Positions 1 to 8,607 are shown, counted from the stretch's first letter. The stretch: DNA of 64,000 nucleotides from Ammoniphilus resinae (GCF_017873965.1 NZ_JAGGKT010000001.1:372001-436000), one strand, 5' to 3'. Numbers and translations: made by a program. Notes: generated from the letters alone by a model not told the origin.

Positions 1-6
1 AAACTA

Positions 7-43
7 AGAGGGTATCCCAATGAAAATTGGGTACCCTCTTTTT
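7..43 (+). terminator. Intrinsic terminator of the gene upstream of the window
   Basis: A GAGGGTA-CCC / GGG-TACCCTC stem with one bulged base, extended by an AA/TT pair, is followed by a run of five T. No gene end is visible before it, so it closes a transcription unit lying left of the window. Confidence 0.8.
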
Positions 44-81
44 CAATCCTATTCCTAATTTTATGCAGATTGTGGGCGTGC

Positions 82-87
82 TATAAT
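82..87 (+). promoter_or_regulatory. Putative sigma-A -10 box for the PrpR-type regulator
   Basis: A perfect TATAAT hexamer lies 36 bases upstream of the GTG at 124. No convincing -35 box is seen about 17 bases further upstream, so this is a partial promoter call. Confidence 0.45.
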
Positions 88-123
88 AATTGTACTGACA
101 AACTCCGTGGAGGTCTTTTCACA

Positions 124-2046
124 GTGATAAAAATCAAACTAGTAGTTCCATGTGAGGGCTTTATCGAAAATGCTTTTGAAATTTTCAATGAATATATGCA
201 TCTTAATGAAATGGATCACCTTGACGATGAAGCGATAGTGTTTGAACTGGAGGAAGTGGTTGCCATTGGTGATGAAGTTATTAAACTGAAGTTGGATGCC
301 GATGTTTTATTGTCGCGAGGGATTACTGCGCAGCTTTTAAAGGAAACTCAGTTTATTCCAGTAGTTGATATTCCGGTACAAGGGATCGATTTGATTCGAT
401 GTCTGTACGACTGCAAAATTCGTTTTGGAAAGAAAAAAGTGGCTGTCATTGGTTCGCTTAACATGATATACGGGGTAGAGGAACTGAGCGATATTGTTGG
501 CTTGCCTATTCAGTCCTACATTATGAACGATAATGAGGAATCTGAACAATTGGTGGATCAAGCAGTAGATGACGGATGTGAAGTTATTTTAAGCGGAGTG
601 AAAACGTGTGGCTATGCCCATTCAAGAGGACTTGCCAACCTTCTGATACGTACAGGAAAGGAATCTTTTTGTCAAGCCCTTAGCGAGGCGAAACGATTAG
701 CGCTTGTCAGCCGACGAGAGCAAGAGAAGGCAAAACGTTATCAAACCATACTAGATCACGCCTACGAAGGGGTTATTGCCATTGATGGGAAAGGAAGAGT
801 GACTGTCTTTAATACGGCTGCACAGCAAACGCTGTCCATCCCAGAACCTTTGTTAATAGGGAGGTCTGTTTACGATGTCTTGCCACAGGGGAAATTGCGA
901 GCGATTTTGTTAAATACAGAGGATTATCACGAACATATTATTACATACCAGGCGATCCAGCTTGCCATTAAAAAAGTAGCAATATTTTTAAAGGGAAAAA
1001 AAGTAGGGAATATGGTTACCTTTCAAGATGTAACGGGTATTCAAGCGATGGAACGTAAGATACGGAAAAAAATCTATTTGCGGGGTCATATTGCGAAGCA
1101 TACATTTGATGACATTTTGCATGTAAGCAGGAAGATTGGCGAGACGATCGAGACAGCAAAGCGTTATGGTGAAGTAGATTCAAATATTCTTATCATTGGC
1201 GAAACGGGAACAGGCAAAGAAATGTTTGCCCAGAGCATCCATAACCACAGCAATCGTAAATACGGCCCCTTCGTTGCCATCAATTGCGCCGCATTACCAG
1301 AAAATTTATTGGAGAGTGAATTGTTTGGTTATGTTGAAGGCGCCTTTACGGGGGCAATGAAAGGTGGGAAACAAGGTTTTTTTGAATTGGCCCACGGAGG
1401 TACGATATTTTTGGATGAAATCGGTGAAATTTCTCCCACATTGCAAAGCAGGCTTTTGCGTGTTCTGCAGGAAAGAGAAATTATGCGGATTGGTGATGAT
1501 AAAGTAATTCCGGTCGATGTCCGGGTTCTGTCTGCAACCAATAAGGATCTGTTCCAAATGGTGAAAAAGGGGGATTTCCGTGAAGACCTATACTACCGAC
1601 TCGACATCCTTCGATTAACCTTGCCGCCTTTGCGCGAACGTAGAGAAGATATACCTCTTTTAGTCGATGCATTTATCCACGAGAAGATGGCGGGACAAGC
1701 AGAGGTAACCATAACGGATGCAGCTAAAAGAAAATTAACTGCACACAACTGGGAAGGAAATATTCGTCATTTGAAAAATTTCTGTGAACGGTTGGTTGTC
1801 CTGAGTAATGGAAGGACAATTGATTTGATTGATGTGGAAAAATGGATCGGGCCTCATATACAAGAAGGAGATATTCCAATTAAAAGTGAAGGTGCCCTAG
1901 CGAGAGCGAATTACTCTGAGCGGGAACGAATCGTTCATGTACTGAGAAAATCCCATTTTAACAAAGGAAAAGCAGCCAATGAACTAGGAATCAGTCGGAC
2001 AACTTTGTGGAGAAAAATTAGGGAGTTAAACATCGAAACGATTTAA
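124..2046 (+). CDS. PrpR-type sigma-54-dependent transcriptional activator
   Basis: Bacterial enhancer-binding protein of 640 residues. Domains in order: a PrpR_N-like sensor region (about 10-180), a PAS domain (about 200-300), an AAA+ sigma-54 activation domain with Walker A GETGTGKE from residue 359, the sigma-54 contact loop GAFTGA at 406-411 and Walker B FLDEIGE near 428, and a Fis-type helix-turn-helix in the last 35 residues. The GTG at 124 has GGAGG at 109-113; an in-frame TTG at 70 precedes the -10 box and is rejected. It lies directly upstream of a -24/-12 promoter and a palindrome, so it very probably activates the genes at 2281-4808. In known PrpR proteins the sensor binds a small organic acid; the effector here cannot be read. 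Confidence 0.9.
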   Translation: MIKIKLVVPCEGFIENAFEIFNEYMHLNEMDHLDDEAIVFELEEVVAIGDEVIKLKLDADVLLSRGITAQLLKETQFIPVVDIPVQGIDLIRCLYDCKIRFGKKKVAVIGSLNMIYGVEELSDIVGLPIQSYIMNDNEESEQLVDQAVDDGCEVILSGVKTCGYAHSRGLANLLIRTGKESFCQALSEAKRLALVSRREQEKAKRYQTILDHAYEGVIAIDGKGRVTVFNTAAQQTLSIPEPLLIGRSVYDVLPQGKLRAILLNTEDYHEHIITYQAIQLAIKKVAIFLKGKKVGNMVTFQDVTGIQAMERKIRKKIYLRGHIAKHTFDDILHVSRKIGETIETAKRYGEVDSNILIIGETGTGKEMFAQSIHNHSNRKYGPFVAINCAALPENLLESELFGYVEGAFTGAMKGGKQGFFELAHGGTIFLDEIGEISPTLQSRLLRVLQEREIMRIGDDKVIPVDVRVLSATNKDLFQMVKKGDFREDLYYRLDILRLTLPPLRERREDIPLLVDAFIHEKMAGQAEVTITDAAKRKLTAHNWEGNIRHLKNFCERLVVLSNGRTIDLIDVEKWIGPHIQEGDIPIKSEGALARANYSERERIVHVLRKSHFNKGKAANELGISRTTLWRKIRELNIETI

Positions 2047-2052
2047 TGCACT

Positions 2053-2089
2053 TTGAAACAAAATAGTATTTTTGAAACAAAGTGTTTCA
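2053..2089 (+). promoter_or_regulatory. Putative enhancer (UAS) for the sigma-54 activator
   Basis: The perfect inverted repeat TGAAACA-AAG-TGTTTCA (2073-2089) is preceded by a second half-site TGAAACA at 2054-2060. The two direct copies of TTTGAAACAAA start 19 bases apart, about two helical turns, which suits cooperative dimers on one DNA face. The site is about 140 bases upstream of the -24/-12 promoter, the usual distance for an enhancer-binding protein. Which protein binds is inferred from the neighbouring gene. Confidence 0.6.
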
Positions 2090-2152
2090 GATTAAGATAG
2101 AACTTCTCTTCTATAACCACCGCTAGGAAGACCTTGCCTGCGGATTGAGATT

Positions 2153-2188
2153 AGCCCTTCATAAGGGTAAGGTCATGAAGGGCTTTTT
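2153..2188 (+). terminator. Terminator of the PrpR-type regulator gene
   Basis: A perfect 10-bp stem AGCCCTTCAT / ATGAAGGGCT (2153-2162, 2175-2184) is followed by TTTT. It separates the regulator transcript from the sigma-54 operon. Confidence 0.85.
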
Positions 2189-2220
2189 CCATTGAGATGT
2201 ATCCACCGAAAACATACCTC

Positions 2221-2236
2221 TTGGCATACTTCTTGC
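2221..2236 (+). promoter_or_regulatory. Sigma-54 (-24/-12) promoter
   Basis: TTGGCATACTTCTTGC keeps the sigma-54 consensus: TTGGCA at -24, TTGC at -12, and exactly ten bases between the GG and GC dinucleotides. It lies 45 bases before the TTG start at 2281 and downstream of a gene carrying the GAFTGA motif, so the assignment is well supported by context. Confidence 0.85.
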
Positions 2237-2280
2237 TTTAGAAATATCTGAATAGGTAAATAACGGGTGGTGGTCAGAGT

Positions 2281-2550
2281 TTGAAATATTTTTCGGTCTT
2301 CCTTCCGATGCTCAACTCAGAAAAAAGCGATCGATTTCAAACACAGCATCTTGAGTTTCTCAGAAAGTTGAAATTGGAAGGCAGAGTTTACGCCCATGGA
2401 CAATTTGTCGATGGAGCAGGGGAATTAGTCATCTATCAAGCAGATTCATACAAACAGGTTGAATCTTGCGTGAAAAGAGATCCATATGTGGTAGAACAAG
2501 CTAGAGACTACGAAATTCACGAGTGGGAAATGGTCATAGAAAACCAATAG
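2281..2550 (+). CDS. YciI-family protein
   Basis: Small 89-residue protein starting with TTG after a GGGTGGTGG ribosome binding site. It looks like the YciI / muconolactone-isomerase-like ferredoxin fold: the segment RFQTQHLEFLRKL with the conserved His-x-x-(F/Y)-Leu pattern, a glycine-rich turn, a strand ELVIYQA, then a helix ending in RDPYVVEQ. Members of this family often accompany degradation of aromatic or organic acids, but most have no proven reaction. It is the first gene behind the sigma-54 promoter and is 13 bases from the aldolase gene, so it is co-transcribed with it. Function not assigned. Confidence 0.75.
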   Translation: MKYFSVFLPMLNSEKSDRFQTQHLEFLRKLKLEGRVYAHGQFVDGAGELVIYQADSYKQVESCVKRDPYVVEQARDYEIHEWEMVIENQ

Positions 2551-2563
2551 GGGGCGAAATAGG

Positions 2564-3328
2564 ATGAATAACATCGTAAAGCAAAAATTAATCAATGGTG
2601 AACCATGTTTGGGTGGATTTGTGGGGATCTATTCTCCGGCTCTTATCGAAATTATGGGGTATGCAGGTTTTGAATTTGTTGTAATTGATGATGAACATGG
2701 TGCATTTAGTTATTCTGAATTGGAAGATATGATTCGCACTGCGGAAAATGTGAATATGATTCCGATTGTTAGGGTTTCGTATGATCCTTCTAGTATTCAG
2801 AAGGCTTTAGACCGGGGGGCAAAAGGAATCCATGTGCCGATGGTGAATACAAAGGAGGATGCGGAGATGGTCGTGAAAAAAGCCAAGTTTCCTCCGATCG
2901 GTCAAAGAGGGACCGCCTATTCCATTCGTGCCGCTCGGTTCGGCAAAGATTCCGGAAAAGCCTATCTTGATGCAGCTAACGAGGATGTGTTAATCCTTGC
3001 ACATATTGAAACGATGGAAGCTGCAGAAAACTTTGAAGAAATTATGAGTGTTCCTGGGATCGATGTGGCTTTCCTTGGGCCAACGGATTTATCTGTAAGT
3101 ATGGGATACACAGTTGAAGGTGCAAAGCATCCCGAGGTACAAAGGGTATTAACTGACTTGTACGAAAAGGGAAGAAAGATGGGAGTTCCAGTTGGGACGT
3201 TATCCGGAAACACCGAGTCCTCTATTCATGAATTTAAAAGAGGTGCGACATACGTTGCTGTAGCTGCGACAACCGTGATGTCACAAACCTTTTCCCAGTT
3301 GGTTCGTATGACAAAAGAAAACATCTAA
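2564..3328 (+). CDS. HpcH/HpaI-family class II aldolase
   Basis: A 254-residue TIM-barrel aldolase of the HpcH/HpaI family, which reversibly cleaves 4-hydroxy-2-oxo acids to pyruvate and an aldehyde with a divalent metal. Visible motifs: FVVIDDEHG (residues about 37-45, with the catalytic His), RGAKGIHVPMV, the GQRG segment near 113-116, AHIETMEA with the metal-binding Glu, and FLGPTDLSVSMG with the metal-binding Asp. Length and motifs are normal, so it should be active. The substrate is unknown; HpaI, 2-keto-3-deoxy-rhamnonate and glucarate aldolases look alike. It is the second gene of the sigma-54 operon, upstream of a CoA-acylating aldehyde dehydrogenase that could consume its aldehyde product. 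Confidence 0.88.
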   Translation: MNNIVKQKLINGEPCLGGFVGIYSPALIEIMGYAGFEFVVIDDEHGAFSYSELEDMIRTAENVNMIPIVRVSYDPSSIQKALDRGAKGIHVPMVNTKEDAEMVVKKAKFPPIGQRGTAYSIRAARFGKDSGKAYLDAANEDVLILAHIETMEAAENFEEIMSVPGIDVAFLGPTDLSVSMGYTVEGAKHPEVQRVLTDLYEKGRKMGVPVGTLSGNTESSIHEFKRGATYVAVAATTVMSQTFSQLVRMTKENI

Positions 3329-3359
3329 AAATAGTTTAATTTGAGAGGAGAGAGTTGTA

Positions 3360-4808
3360 ATGGGTGTTCATACATTGAAAAATTTTGTAGGTGGGGAGTG
3401 GGTGACCTCAACATCAGGAAGGGCAGAACCAGTACCTAATCCGGCAACAGGTGACATTCTGGCTTATGTCCCGTTATCCAATCGCGAAGACTTGGATCAA
3501 GCCGTATCAATAGCGAAAGAAGCTTTCAAAACCTGGAGCAAAACAGCGGTTCCCCGCCGAGCAAGGATTCTCTTTCGATATCAGCAGCTATTGGTTGAAA
3601 ATTGGGAGGAGTTAGCTCGTCTAGTTACTTTGGAAAATGGAAAAAGCTATGGTGAAGCTTATGGAGAGGTACAGCGCGGAATTGAATGTGTTGAATTCGC
3701 AGCTGGTGCACCAACCCTTATGATGGGTAAACAGCTTCCTGATATCGCAACCAATCTTGAATCCGGGATGTACCGCTATCCGATCGGAGTGGTCGGAGGC
3801 ATTACTCCTTTTAACTTCCCGATGATGGTACCCTGCTGGATGTACCCGTTGGCGATTGCTTGCGGAAATACATTTGTTCTAAAACCTTCGGAGCGCACAC
3901 CGCTGCTCGCCAATCGACTGGCTGAGCTGTTTAAAGAAGCCGGTCTTCCGGACGGGGTCCTAAACATTGTTCACGGTGGGAAGGATATCGTAAATGGCTT
4001 ATTGGAGCATTCTGATGTCAAGGCGATTTCCTTCGTCGGTTCGCAACCTGTTGCCGAATATGTGTACAAAACAGCAGCCAACCACGGGAAACGCGTACAA
4101 GCATTAGCAGGCGCAAAAAATCACTCCATTGTCATGCCTGATGCGGATTTGGATTTAGCTATAAATCAAATCATCAATGCGGCCTTTGGTTCGGCCGGGG
4201 AAAGATGTATGGCTGCATCTGTAATTGTTGCGGTTGGAGGGGTGGCTGAACCTTTCTTGGAAAAATTGGTTCAAGCGGCAGATGAAATCAAAATCGGAAA
4301 TGGACTTGAAGAAGGTGTGTTTTTGGGCCCGGTGATTCGTGAGTCACATAAAGAGAAAACCCTTAAATATATTGAGATTGGGGCAGAGGAAGGGGCTAGC
4401 CTTGTCCGCGATGGACGAAAGGATGTAATCGAAGACAAAGAGGGCTATTTTGTCGGGCCGACGATTTTCGATCATGTGAAAACAAACATGAAGATTTGGC
4501 AGGATGAGATCTTTGCCCCCGTTTTATCAATTGTCCGAGTGGATACATTGGATGAGGCCATAGAGCTAACCAACCAGTCGGAATTTGCCAACGGAGCCTG
4601 TATTTATACCAAAGATGGGGGCAATGTACGCAAATTCCGCGATGAAATCGATGCAGGAATGCTGGGCGTAAACTTGGGTGTGCCTGCTCCTATGGCTTTC
4701 TTCCCGTTCTCTGGCTGGAAGAACTCCTTCTATGGGGATCTTCATGCCAATGGTTCAGATGGAGTGGAGTTTTATACACGTAAAAAGATGATAACGACGC
4801 GCTGGTAA
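3360..4808 (+). CDS. mmsA: CoA-acylating (methyl)malonate-semialdehyde dehydrogenase
   Basis: A 482-residue aldehyde dehydrogenase of the MmsA/IolA type, converting malonate or methylmalonate semialdehyde with NAD+ and CoA to acetyl- or propionyl-CoA. Seen: [28 protein letters not shown] at the cofactor site, and AGAKNH, which replaces the usual general-base glutamate region and is typical of MMSDHs, plus catalytic Cys in GERCMAAS. The start ATG follows a GAGAGGAGAG-rich ribosome binding site. It is the last gene of the sigma-54 operon (31 bases after the aldolase) and ends at a terminator. Exact semialdehyde specificity cannot be read. Confidence 0.88.
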   Translation: MGVHTLKNFVGGEWVTSTSGRAEPVPNPATGDILAYVPLSNREDLDQAVSIAKEAFKTWSKTAVPRRARILFRYQQLLVENWEELARLVTLENGKSYGEAYGEVQRGIECVEFAAGAPTLMMGKQLPDIATNLESGMYRYPIGVVGGITPFNFPMMVPCWMYPLAIACGNTFVLKPSERTPLLANRLAELFKEAGLPDGVLNIVHGGKDIVNGLLEHSDVKAISFVGSQPVAEYVYKTAANHGKRVQALAGAKNHSIVMPDADLDLAINQIINAAFGSAGERCMAASVIVAVGGVAEPFLEKLVQAADEIKIGNGLEEGVFLGPVIRESHKEKTLKYIEIGAEEGASLVRDGRKDVIEDKEGYFVGPTIFDHVKTNMKIWQDEIFAPVLSIVRVDTLDEAIELTNQSEFANGACIYTKDGGNVRKFRDEIDAGMLGVNLGVPAPMAFFPFSGWKNSFYGDLHANGSDGVEFYTRKKMITTRW

Positions 4809-4813
4809 TGAGA

Positions 4814-4848
4814 AAGAGGTGTCCATTTGGGCACCCCTTTTCATTTTT
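4814..4848 (+). terminator. Terminator of the sigma-54 operon
   Basis: The stem AGGTGTCC / GGGCACCC-type (one G-U pair) around an ATTT loop is followed by CTTTTCATTTTT, six bases after the mmsA stop codon. Confidence 0.8.
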
Positions 4849-4899
4849 AGCCTGGCTTAGCCCCGCTAAATCTAAAAAATCACAAAGCCGATTCCAATG

Positions 4900-4908
4900 T
4901 GCTATAAT
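4900..4908 (+). promoter_or_regulatory. Extended -10 promoter of the flippase gene
   Basis: TGCTATAAT is an extended -10 element (TG-n-TATAAT) 35 bases before the GTG start. No good -35 is seen, which extended -10 promoters tolerate. Confidence 0.55.
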
Positions 4909-4942
4909 GGGATGTAATTTTTTTAGAAAGGTTGGGCTTCGC

Positions 4943-6490
4943 GTGGCTGGATCATCATTTCTCAAAGGAGCCCTGATCCTTAGTGCAGCTGCCTTCATTT
5001 CCAAGCTGTTGGGGGTTTTTTATGTGATCCCTCTTAAACATCTTGCTGGGGATGAAGGACTTGCTCTGTATCAGGCTGTTTTTCCTATTTATAATACACT
5101 ACTAATTTTGTCTGTATCGGGTATCCCGATTGCTCTATCGAAATTGATCTCTGAAAAAGTTTCATCAGGTCAGCGGGGTGAGGTCGCTCCAATTACAAGA
5201 TCGGCAATTAGAAGTATGATTGTTGTGGCCTTACTAGGATTTGCCGTTCTATTCATGGGTTCAAAAACGATTGCCCTTTGGATCGGAGACCTCAGAACGA
5301 CATTATCCATTCAGGCGATTGCCTATGCCATGCTGCTCGTCCCGTTTGTCGCGGTTCTGCGTGGATATTTTTACGGGTTTCAGTTAATGCAGCTATCCGC
5401 CGTTTCCCAAGTGATTGAGCAATTTGCCAGGGTATTCACTATGATCTTTCTGGTTTATTGGTTTCTAAAATCCGGGAAAACAATGGAAGTTATTGCCTCT
5501 GGAGCAGCTTTCAGCAGTGTAGCAGGTGTTTCAGTGGCTTTTCTAATTCTGGTTGTTGGTTATCTACGGCATCGAACAATCGGATCAGCACAAACACTGG
5601 AACACAGTGGATATATCAAGAAAATCCTGGCGATTGCCATTCCTGTAAGTCTGAGTACGCTAATGATCCCTGTTTTGGGGATGGTCGACTCATTAACGAT
5701 CATTAATATGTTGAAGACATCTGGCGAGATGGCTGCTCAGGCAACCAAGGAATTTGGTGTCTATAGCCGTGGGGTGCCAATTGTACAATTTGCCGCCTTC
5801 TATGCAACAGGTCTTTCTGTAGCAGTCGTTCCAGCCTTATCCTCAGCGCGCACAAACGCTGAAAAGGATACCCAAATTCGCAATACGCTAAAAATTTCCC
5901 TGCTCATCGGAATTCCTGCCAGTATCGGGATGATGCTTATTGCTCAACCATTAAATGTGTTGTTTTACGGAGATGGCCAAGGCAGCAATGCCCTTGCGGT
6001 ATTAGCTGTTTCGACGTTATTTTTGTCGCTTGCAGTTAGTGCTTCGGGGATTTTGCAAGGGTTAGGAAAAGCAAGCTGGCCTGCGATTTTCTTAGCAGTG
6101 GGGATAGTGCTCAAAGTGGTGTTCAACCTATGGCTAACACCGATATACGGGATCTTGGGGGCCGCTTATTCAACGGTCATTACTTATGCCCTCATAGCCC
6201 TGGTAAGCATATGGACTATTCGCTATTTTCATCCAAGCCTTCGTTTGCTTTCCGCCAAGGAAATCGCCCGGTGGATTCTTCCATCCCTGTTGATGGGAGG
6301 AATATTGATACTGTGCAATTACGGGAATTTAACAGCATCCACCTCACACACAAGAGGTGCTGCTCTGTATTCGTTAAGCATAACGATTGGCATCGGGATC
6401 ATTAGCTATGTGATTGGCCTCATGCTCTTTCGGGTCATCACCAAGAAAGACTTTCAGCAGATCTTACAGCGTTTCATGAAAAAACGCTAA
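4943..6490 (+). CDS. SpoVB/MurJ-family lipid II flippase-like membrane protein
   Basis: A 515-residue polytopic membrane protein of the MOP superfamily (polysaccharide biosynthesis / MurJ / SpoVB / YtgP branch). The N-terminal segment SSFLKGALILSAAAFISKLLG and the following IPLKHLAG match the SpoVB/YtgP signature; about 14 hydrophobic segments follow. Family members flip undecaprenyl-linked peptidoglycan precursors across the membrane, SpoVB in cortex synthesis. Start GTG at 4943 was chosen because the family begins just before the FLKG motif and AAAGG lies at 4927-4931; the frame is open back to 4808 but that part is terminator and promoter. It could be the vegetative or the spore paralog; synteny does not decide. 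Confidence 0.85.
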   Translation: MAGSSFLKGALILSAAAFISKLLGVFYVIPLKHLAGDEGLALYQAVFPIYNTLLILSVSGIPIALSKLISEKVSSGQRGEVAPITRSAIRSMIVVALLGFAVLFMGSKTIALWIGDLRTTLSIQAIAYAMLLVPFVAVLRGYFYGFQLMQLSAVSQVIEQFARVFTMIFLVYWFLKSGKTMEVIASGAAFSSVAGVSVAFLILVVGYLRHRTIGSAQTLEHSGYIKKILAIAIPVSLSTLMIPVLGMVDSLTIINMLKTSGEMAAQATKEFGVYSRGVPIVQFAAFYATGLSVAVVPALSSARTNAEKDTQIRNTLKISLLIGIPASIGMMLIAQPLNVLFYGDGQGSNALAVLAVSTLFLSLAVSASGILQGLGKASWPAIFLAVGIVLKVVFNLWLTPIYGILGAAYSTVITYALIALVSIWTIRYFHPSLRLLSAKEIARWILPSLLMGGILILCNYGNLTASTSHTRGAALYSLSITIGIGIISYVIGLMLFRVITKKDFQQILQRFMKKR

Positions 6491-6556
6491 AAAGGGTAGA
6501 GTTTTCTTTCCACCTGAATAGGATATAGCAGCATACTAAAAGAGAGATGAGACAAC

Positions 6557-7360
6557 TTGAAAAATCATATAGGTGTGATAGATTCCGGAGTAGGCGGATT
6601 AACCGTGGCAAAAGAAATCATGCGGCAGTTGCCCAGGGAATCTATTTATTATTTTGGTGATACTGCCCGCTGTCCATATGGGCCAAGACCAAAAGAAGAA
6701 GTGAAGGCTTATACGCTCCAGATGATTCGTTTTTTGGACCAATTTCATTTGAAGGCACTTGTTATTGCATGTAATACGGCAACCGCGGTCGTGTTGAAGG
6801 AAATTGAACAGGAATCTCCGATTCCAGTGATCGGAGTGATTGACCCGGGGGCCAGAGCAGCATTAAAAGAAACAAAGACGGGAAAAGTAGGGGTTATTGG
6901 GACCATCGGGACGATTCGCAGTGGGGCCTATGAGAAGGCCTTAAACCGGTTGAACCCCAAGGCAGAAGTCTATAGTCTTGCCTGTCCCAAACTTGTTCCG
7001 TTGGTAGAATCCGGGATCCATGATAAGGAATATGCTTTTCGAATTGTTCAGGAGTCCTTGCAGCCGTTACAGGATTTACCGATTGATACGCTAATCCTTG
7101 GCTGTACACATTACCCATTTTTAACAGACATTATAGGGAAAGTGTTAGGAGAACGGGTCAAATTAATTAGTTCAGCAGAAGAAACGGCGCTTGAACTAAG
7201 TACTGTACTTTATTATCGTGGTCTGCTAAGGGAAAGAGAAGGCAATGAAAAACCAAAGCATAAACTTTTTGTCAGCGGAGATCCCACAGTGATGGATGAA
7301 ATGGCCTCCACTTTCATTACTGATAGTTACCGAATTTTTCAAGCGGATCTTGGAAACTAG
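6557..7360 (+). CDS. murI: Glutamate racemase
   Basis: A 267-residue cofactor-independent racemase making D-glutamate for peptidoglycan (RacE in B. subtilis). The two catalytic cysteines are visible: Cys72 in ACNTATA and Cys183 in LGCTHYP; the N-terminal IDSGVGGLTV and GDTARCPYG motifs are intact. The start is TTG at 6557 preceded by GAGAGATGAG. It stands between the flippase and gerM as in B. subtilis (racE-gerM-rph), with no obvious terminator before gerM, so read-through into gerM is likely. Confidence 0.97.
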   Translation: MKNHIGVIDSGVGGLTVAKEIMRQLPRESIYYFGDTARCPYGPRPKEEVKAYTLQMIRFLDQFHLKALVIACNTATAVVLKEIEQESPIPVIGVIDPGARAALKETKTGKVGVIGTIGTIRSGAYEKALNRLNPKAEVYSLACPKLVPLVESGIHDKEYAFRIVQESLQPLQDLPIDTLILGCTHYPFLTDIIGKVLGERVKLISSAEETALELSTVLYYRGLLREREGNEKPKHKLFVSGDPTVMDEMASTFITDSYRIFQADLGN

Positions 7361-7401
7361 CTAAAAAAGAAAAGTTGTACATTTTTTGGGACAAAAAGTT
7401 A

Positions 7402-7454
7402 GTATAAAACTCCTCAAGGCTCGTATACATAGTATTACAAAACACCTTGAGGAG
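7402..7454 (+). promoter_or_regulatory. gerM leader: candidate sigma-E promoter inside a ribosome-site-masking inverted repeat
   Basis: The perfect 10-bp inverted repeat CTCCTCAAGG (7410-7419) / CCTTGAGGAG (7445-7454) ends in the gerM Shine-Dalgarno sequence (7451-7456). In the loop lies TATACATA (7424-7431), six of eight matches to the sigma-E -10 box, with GTATA at 7402-7406 as a -35 core. Transcripts starting just downstream of that -10, near 7438, would lack the left arm and leave the ribosome site free; read-through RNA from murI would contain both arms. The repeat is seen directly; the mechanism is inferred. Confidence 0.55.
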
Positions 7455-7462
7455 GGAAACAC

Positions 7463-8533
7463 ATGTCTCGGAAATATGTAGCAATGTCTACAGCGTTATC
7501 TACTGTCATTCTTTTATCTGGTTGCGGTCTCTTTGGTCCGGAGGAATCGTCAAGCCCGCAGCAAATTGACCCGCCACAAATGTCACAGAGCAAACCTTTA
7601 GGTCCAAGCAAAGAAGTGACGATTGAAGTGACCCCTGAGGAAGGGACAGAAAAAGAAATGGCAGCGGTGGAGCAAAGTGTTACAAGGCCAGTTTATGCTC
7701 TAGACCCTGACGGGTACGTTGTTCCACTTTCTTTAAGCCTGCCGAAGTCAGCAGAACCAGCAACCCAAATGCTTACTTACATGGTGAAAGGCGGCCCGGT
7801 TGAATCTATGCTTCCCGAAGGATTCAACGCTGTACTCCCAGAAGGAACAAAAATCCTTGGAATGACAATTAAAGAAGGTGTAGCAACCGTAGACTTCTCG
7901 CCTGAATTTGGCAAATATGATCCGAAGGATGAGAGAAAAATTGTGGATGCATTAACCTTTGCCTTGACTAGTTTTAATACAATCAAAGAGGTCAATGTAT
8001 GGATCAATGGGTACCCGCAGGATGTTATGCCGGTAAATGGCACCCCCATTTCCTCATTAACACGTGAGAATGGGATTAATCTAGAATTGACAAATAATGT
8101 AACGATGGGTGAAACCACACCGGTTACTTTATACTTCCAGGGTGAAAGTGCAGATAGTACAAACTATTATGTGCCTGTTACTAGGCTCATCCCACGTTCC
8201 GAGGATCCTGCACTGGCAACAGTGGAAGAGTTGATTAAGGGGCCAAAACAAGGTACAAATCTTTTCCCAGTGATGCTTCCAACGACGAAGATCCTTGGAG
8301 TGCAAGTTGAAAATGGGGTAGCGGTCGTTAACTTTGATGATAAGCTTTTAAGCTTTAACGATGGCAAGGCCAATCCGGCTGCACTGGATTCCGTTTTGTT
8401 ATCCCTAACTGAAAATACGGGAGCTGGCAAGGTTCAATTTATGGTCAATGGAAAAGCGAATGTTACAGCTGGTGATAAGGACTTTAGCAAGCCTGTATCG
8501 CGCCCAGACTATGTAAATCCAAGCAAGCTATGA
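7463..8533 (+). CDS. gerM: Spore germination/sporulation lipoprotein GerM
   Basis: A 356-residue lipoprotein with two GerMN domains (about residues 95-190 and 245-340), each with a hydrophobic strand pair ending in GVATVDFS or GVAVVNFD. The signal peptide ends in the lipobox LSGC, so Cys21 should be lipidated. In B. subtilis GerM is made in the mother cell under sigma-E and helps SpoIIQ-SpoIIIAH complex formation and germination. ATG at 7463 follows GGAGGG. The gene sits between murI and rph exactly as in B. subtilis. See the leader entry for possible translational control. Confidence 0.95.
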   Translation: MSRKYVAMSTALSTVILLSGCGLFGPEESSSPQQIDPPQMSQSKPLGPSKEVTIEVTPEEGTEKEMAAVEQSVTRPVYALDPDGYVVPLSLSLPKSAEPATQMLTYMVKGGPVESMLPEGFNAVLPEGTKILGMTIKEGVATVDFSPEFGKYDPKDERKIVDALTFALTSFNTIKEVNVWINGYPQDVMPVNGTPISSLTRENGINLELTNNVTMGETTPVTLYFQGESADSTNYYVPVTRLIPRSEDPALATVEELIKGPKQGTNLFPVMLPTTKILGVQVENGVAVVNFDDKLLSFNDGKANPAALDSVLLSLTENTGAGKVQFMVNGKANVTAGDKDFSKPVSRPDYVNPSKL

Positions 8534-8538
8534 GGTGG

Positions 8539-8566
8539 GAGGTGAAAAACACCTCTTTTTCTTTTT
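8539..8566 (+). terminator. gerM terminator
   Basis: A 6-bp stem GAGGTG / CACCTC with an AAAAA loop is followed by TTTTTCTTTTTT immediately after the gerM stop. Confidence 0.85.
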
Positions 8567-8601
8567 TCGATGTTTAGCTGTAGCCATGTGGTAAATAATG
8601 T

Positions 8602-8607
8602 TATAAT
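8602..8607 (+). promoter_or_regulatory. Putative -10 box for rph-rdgB
   Basis: TATAAT lies 30 bases before the rph ATG and downstream of the gerM terminator. The -35 region is weak. Confidence 0.45.

Noticed and set aside
4808-4942. N-terminal extension of the flippase back to 4808
   Set aside because: The extra codons cover a terminator and a promoter; the family begins at the FLKG motif close to the GTG at 4943.
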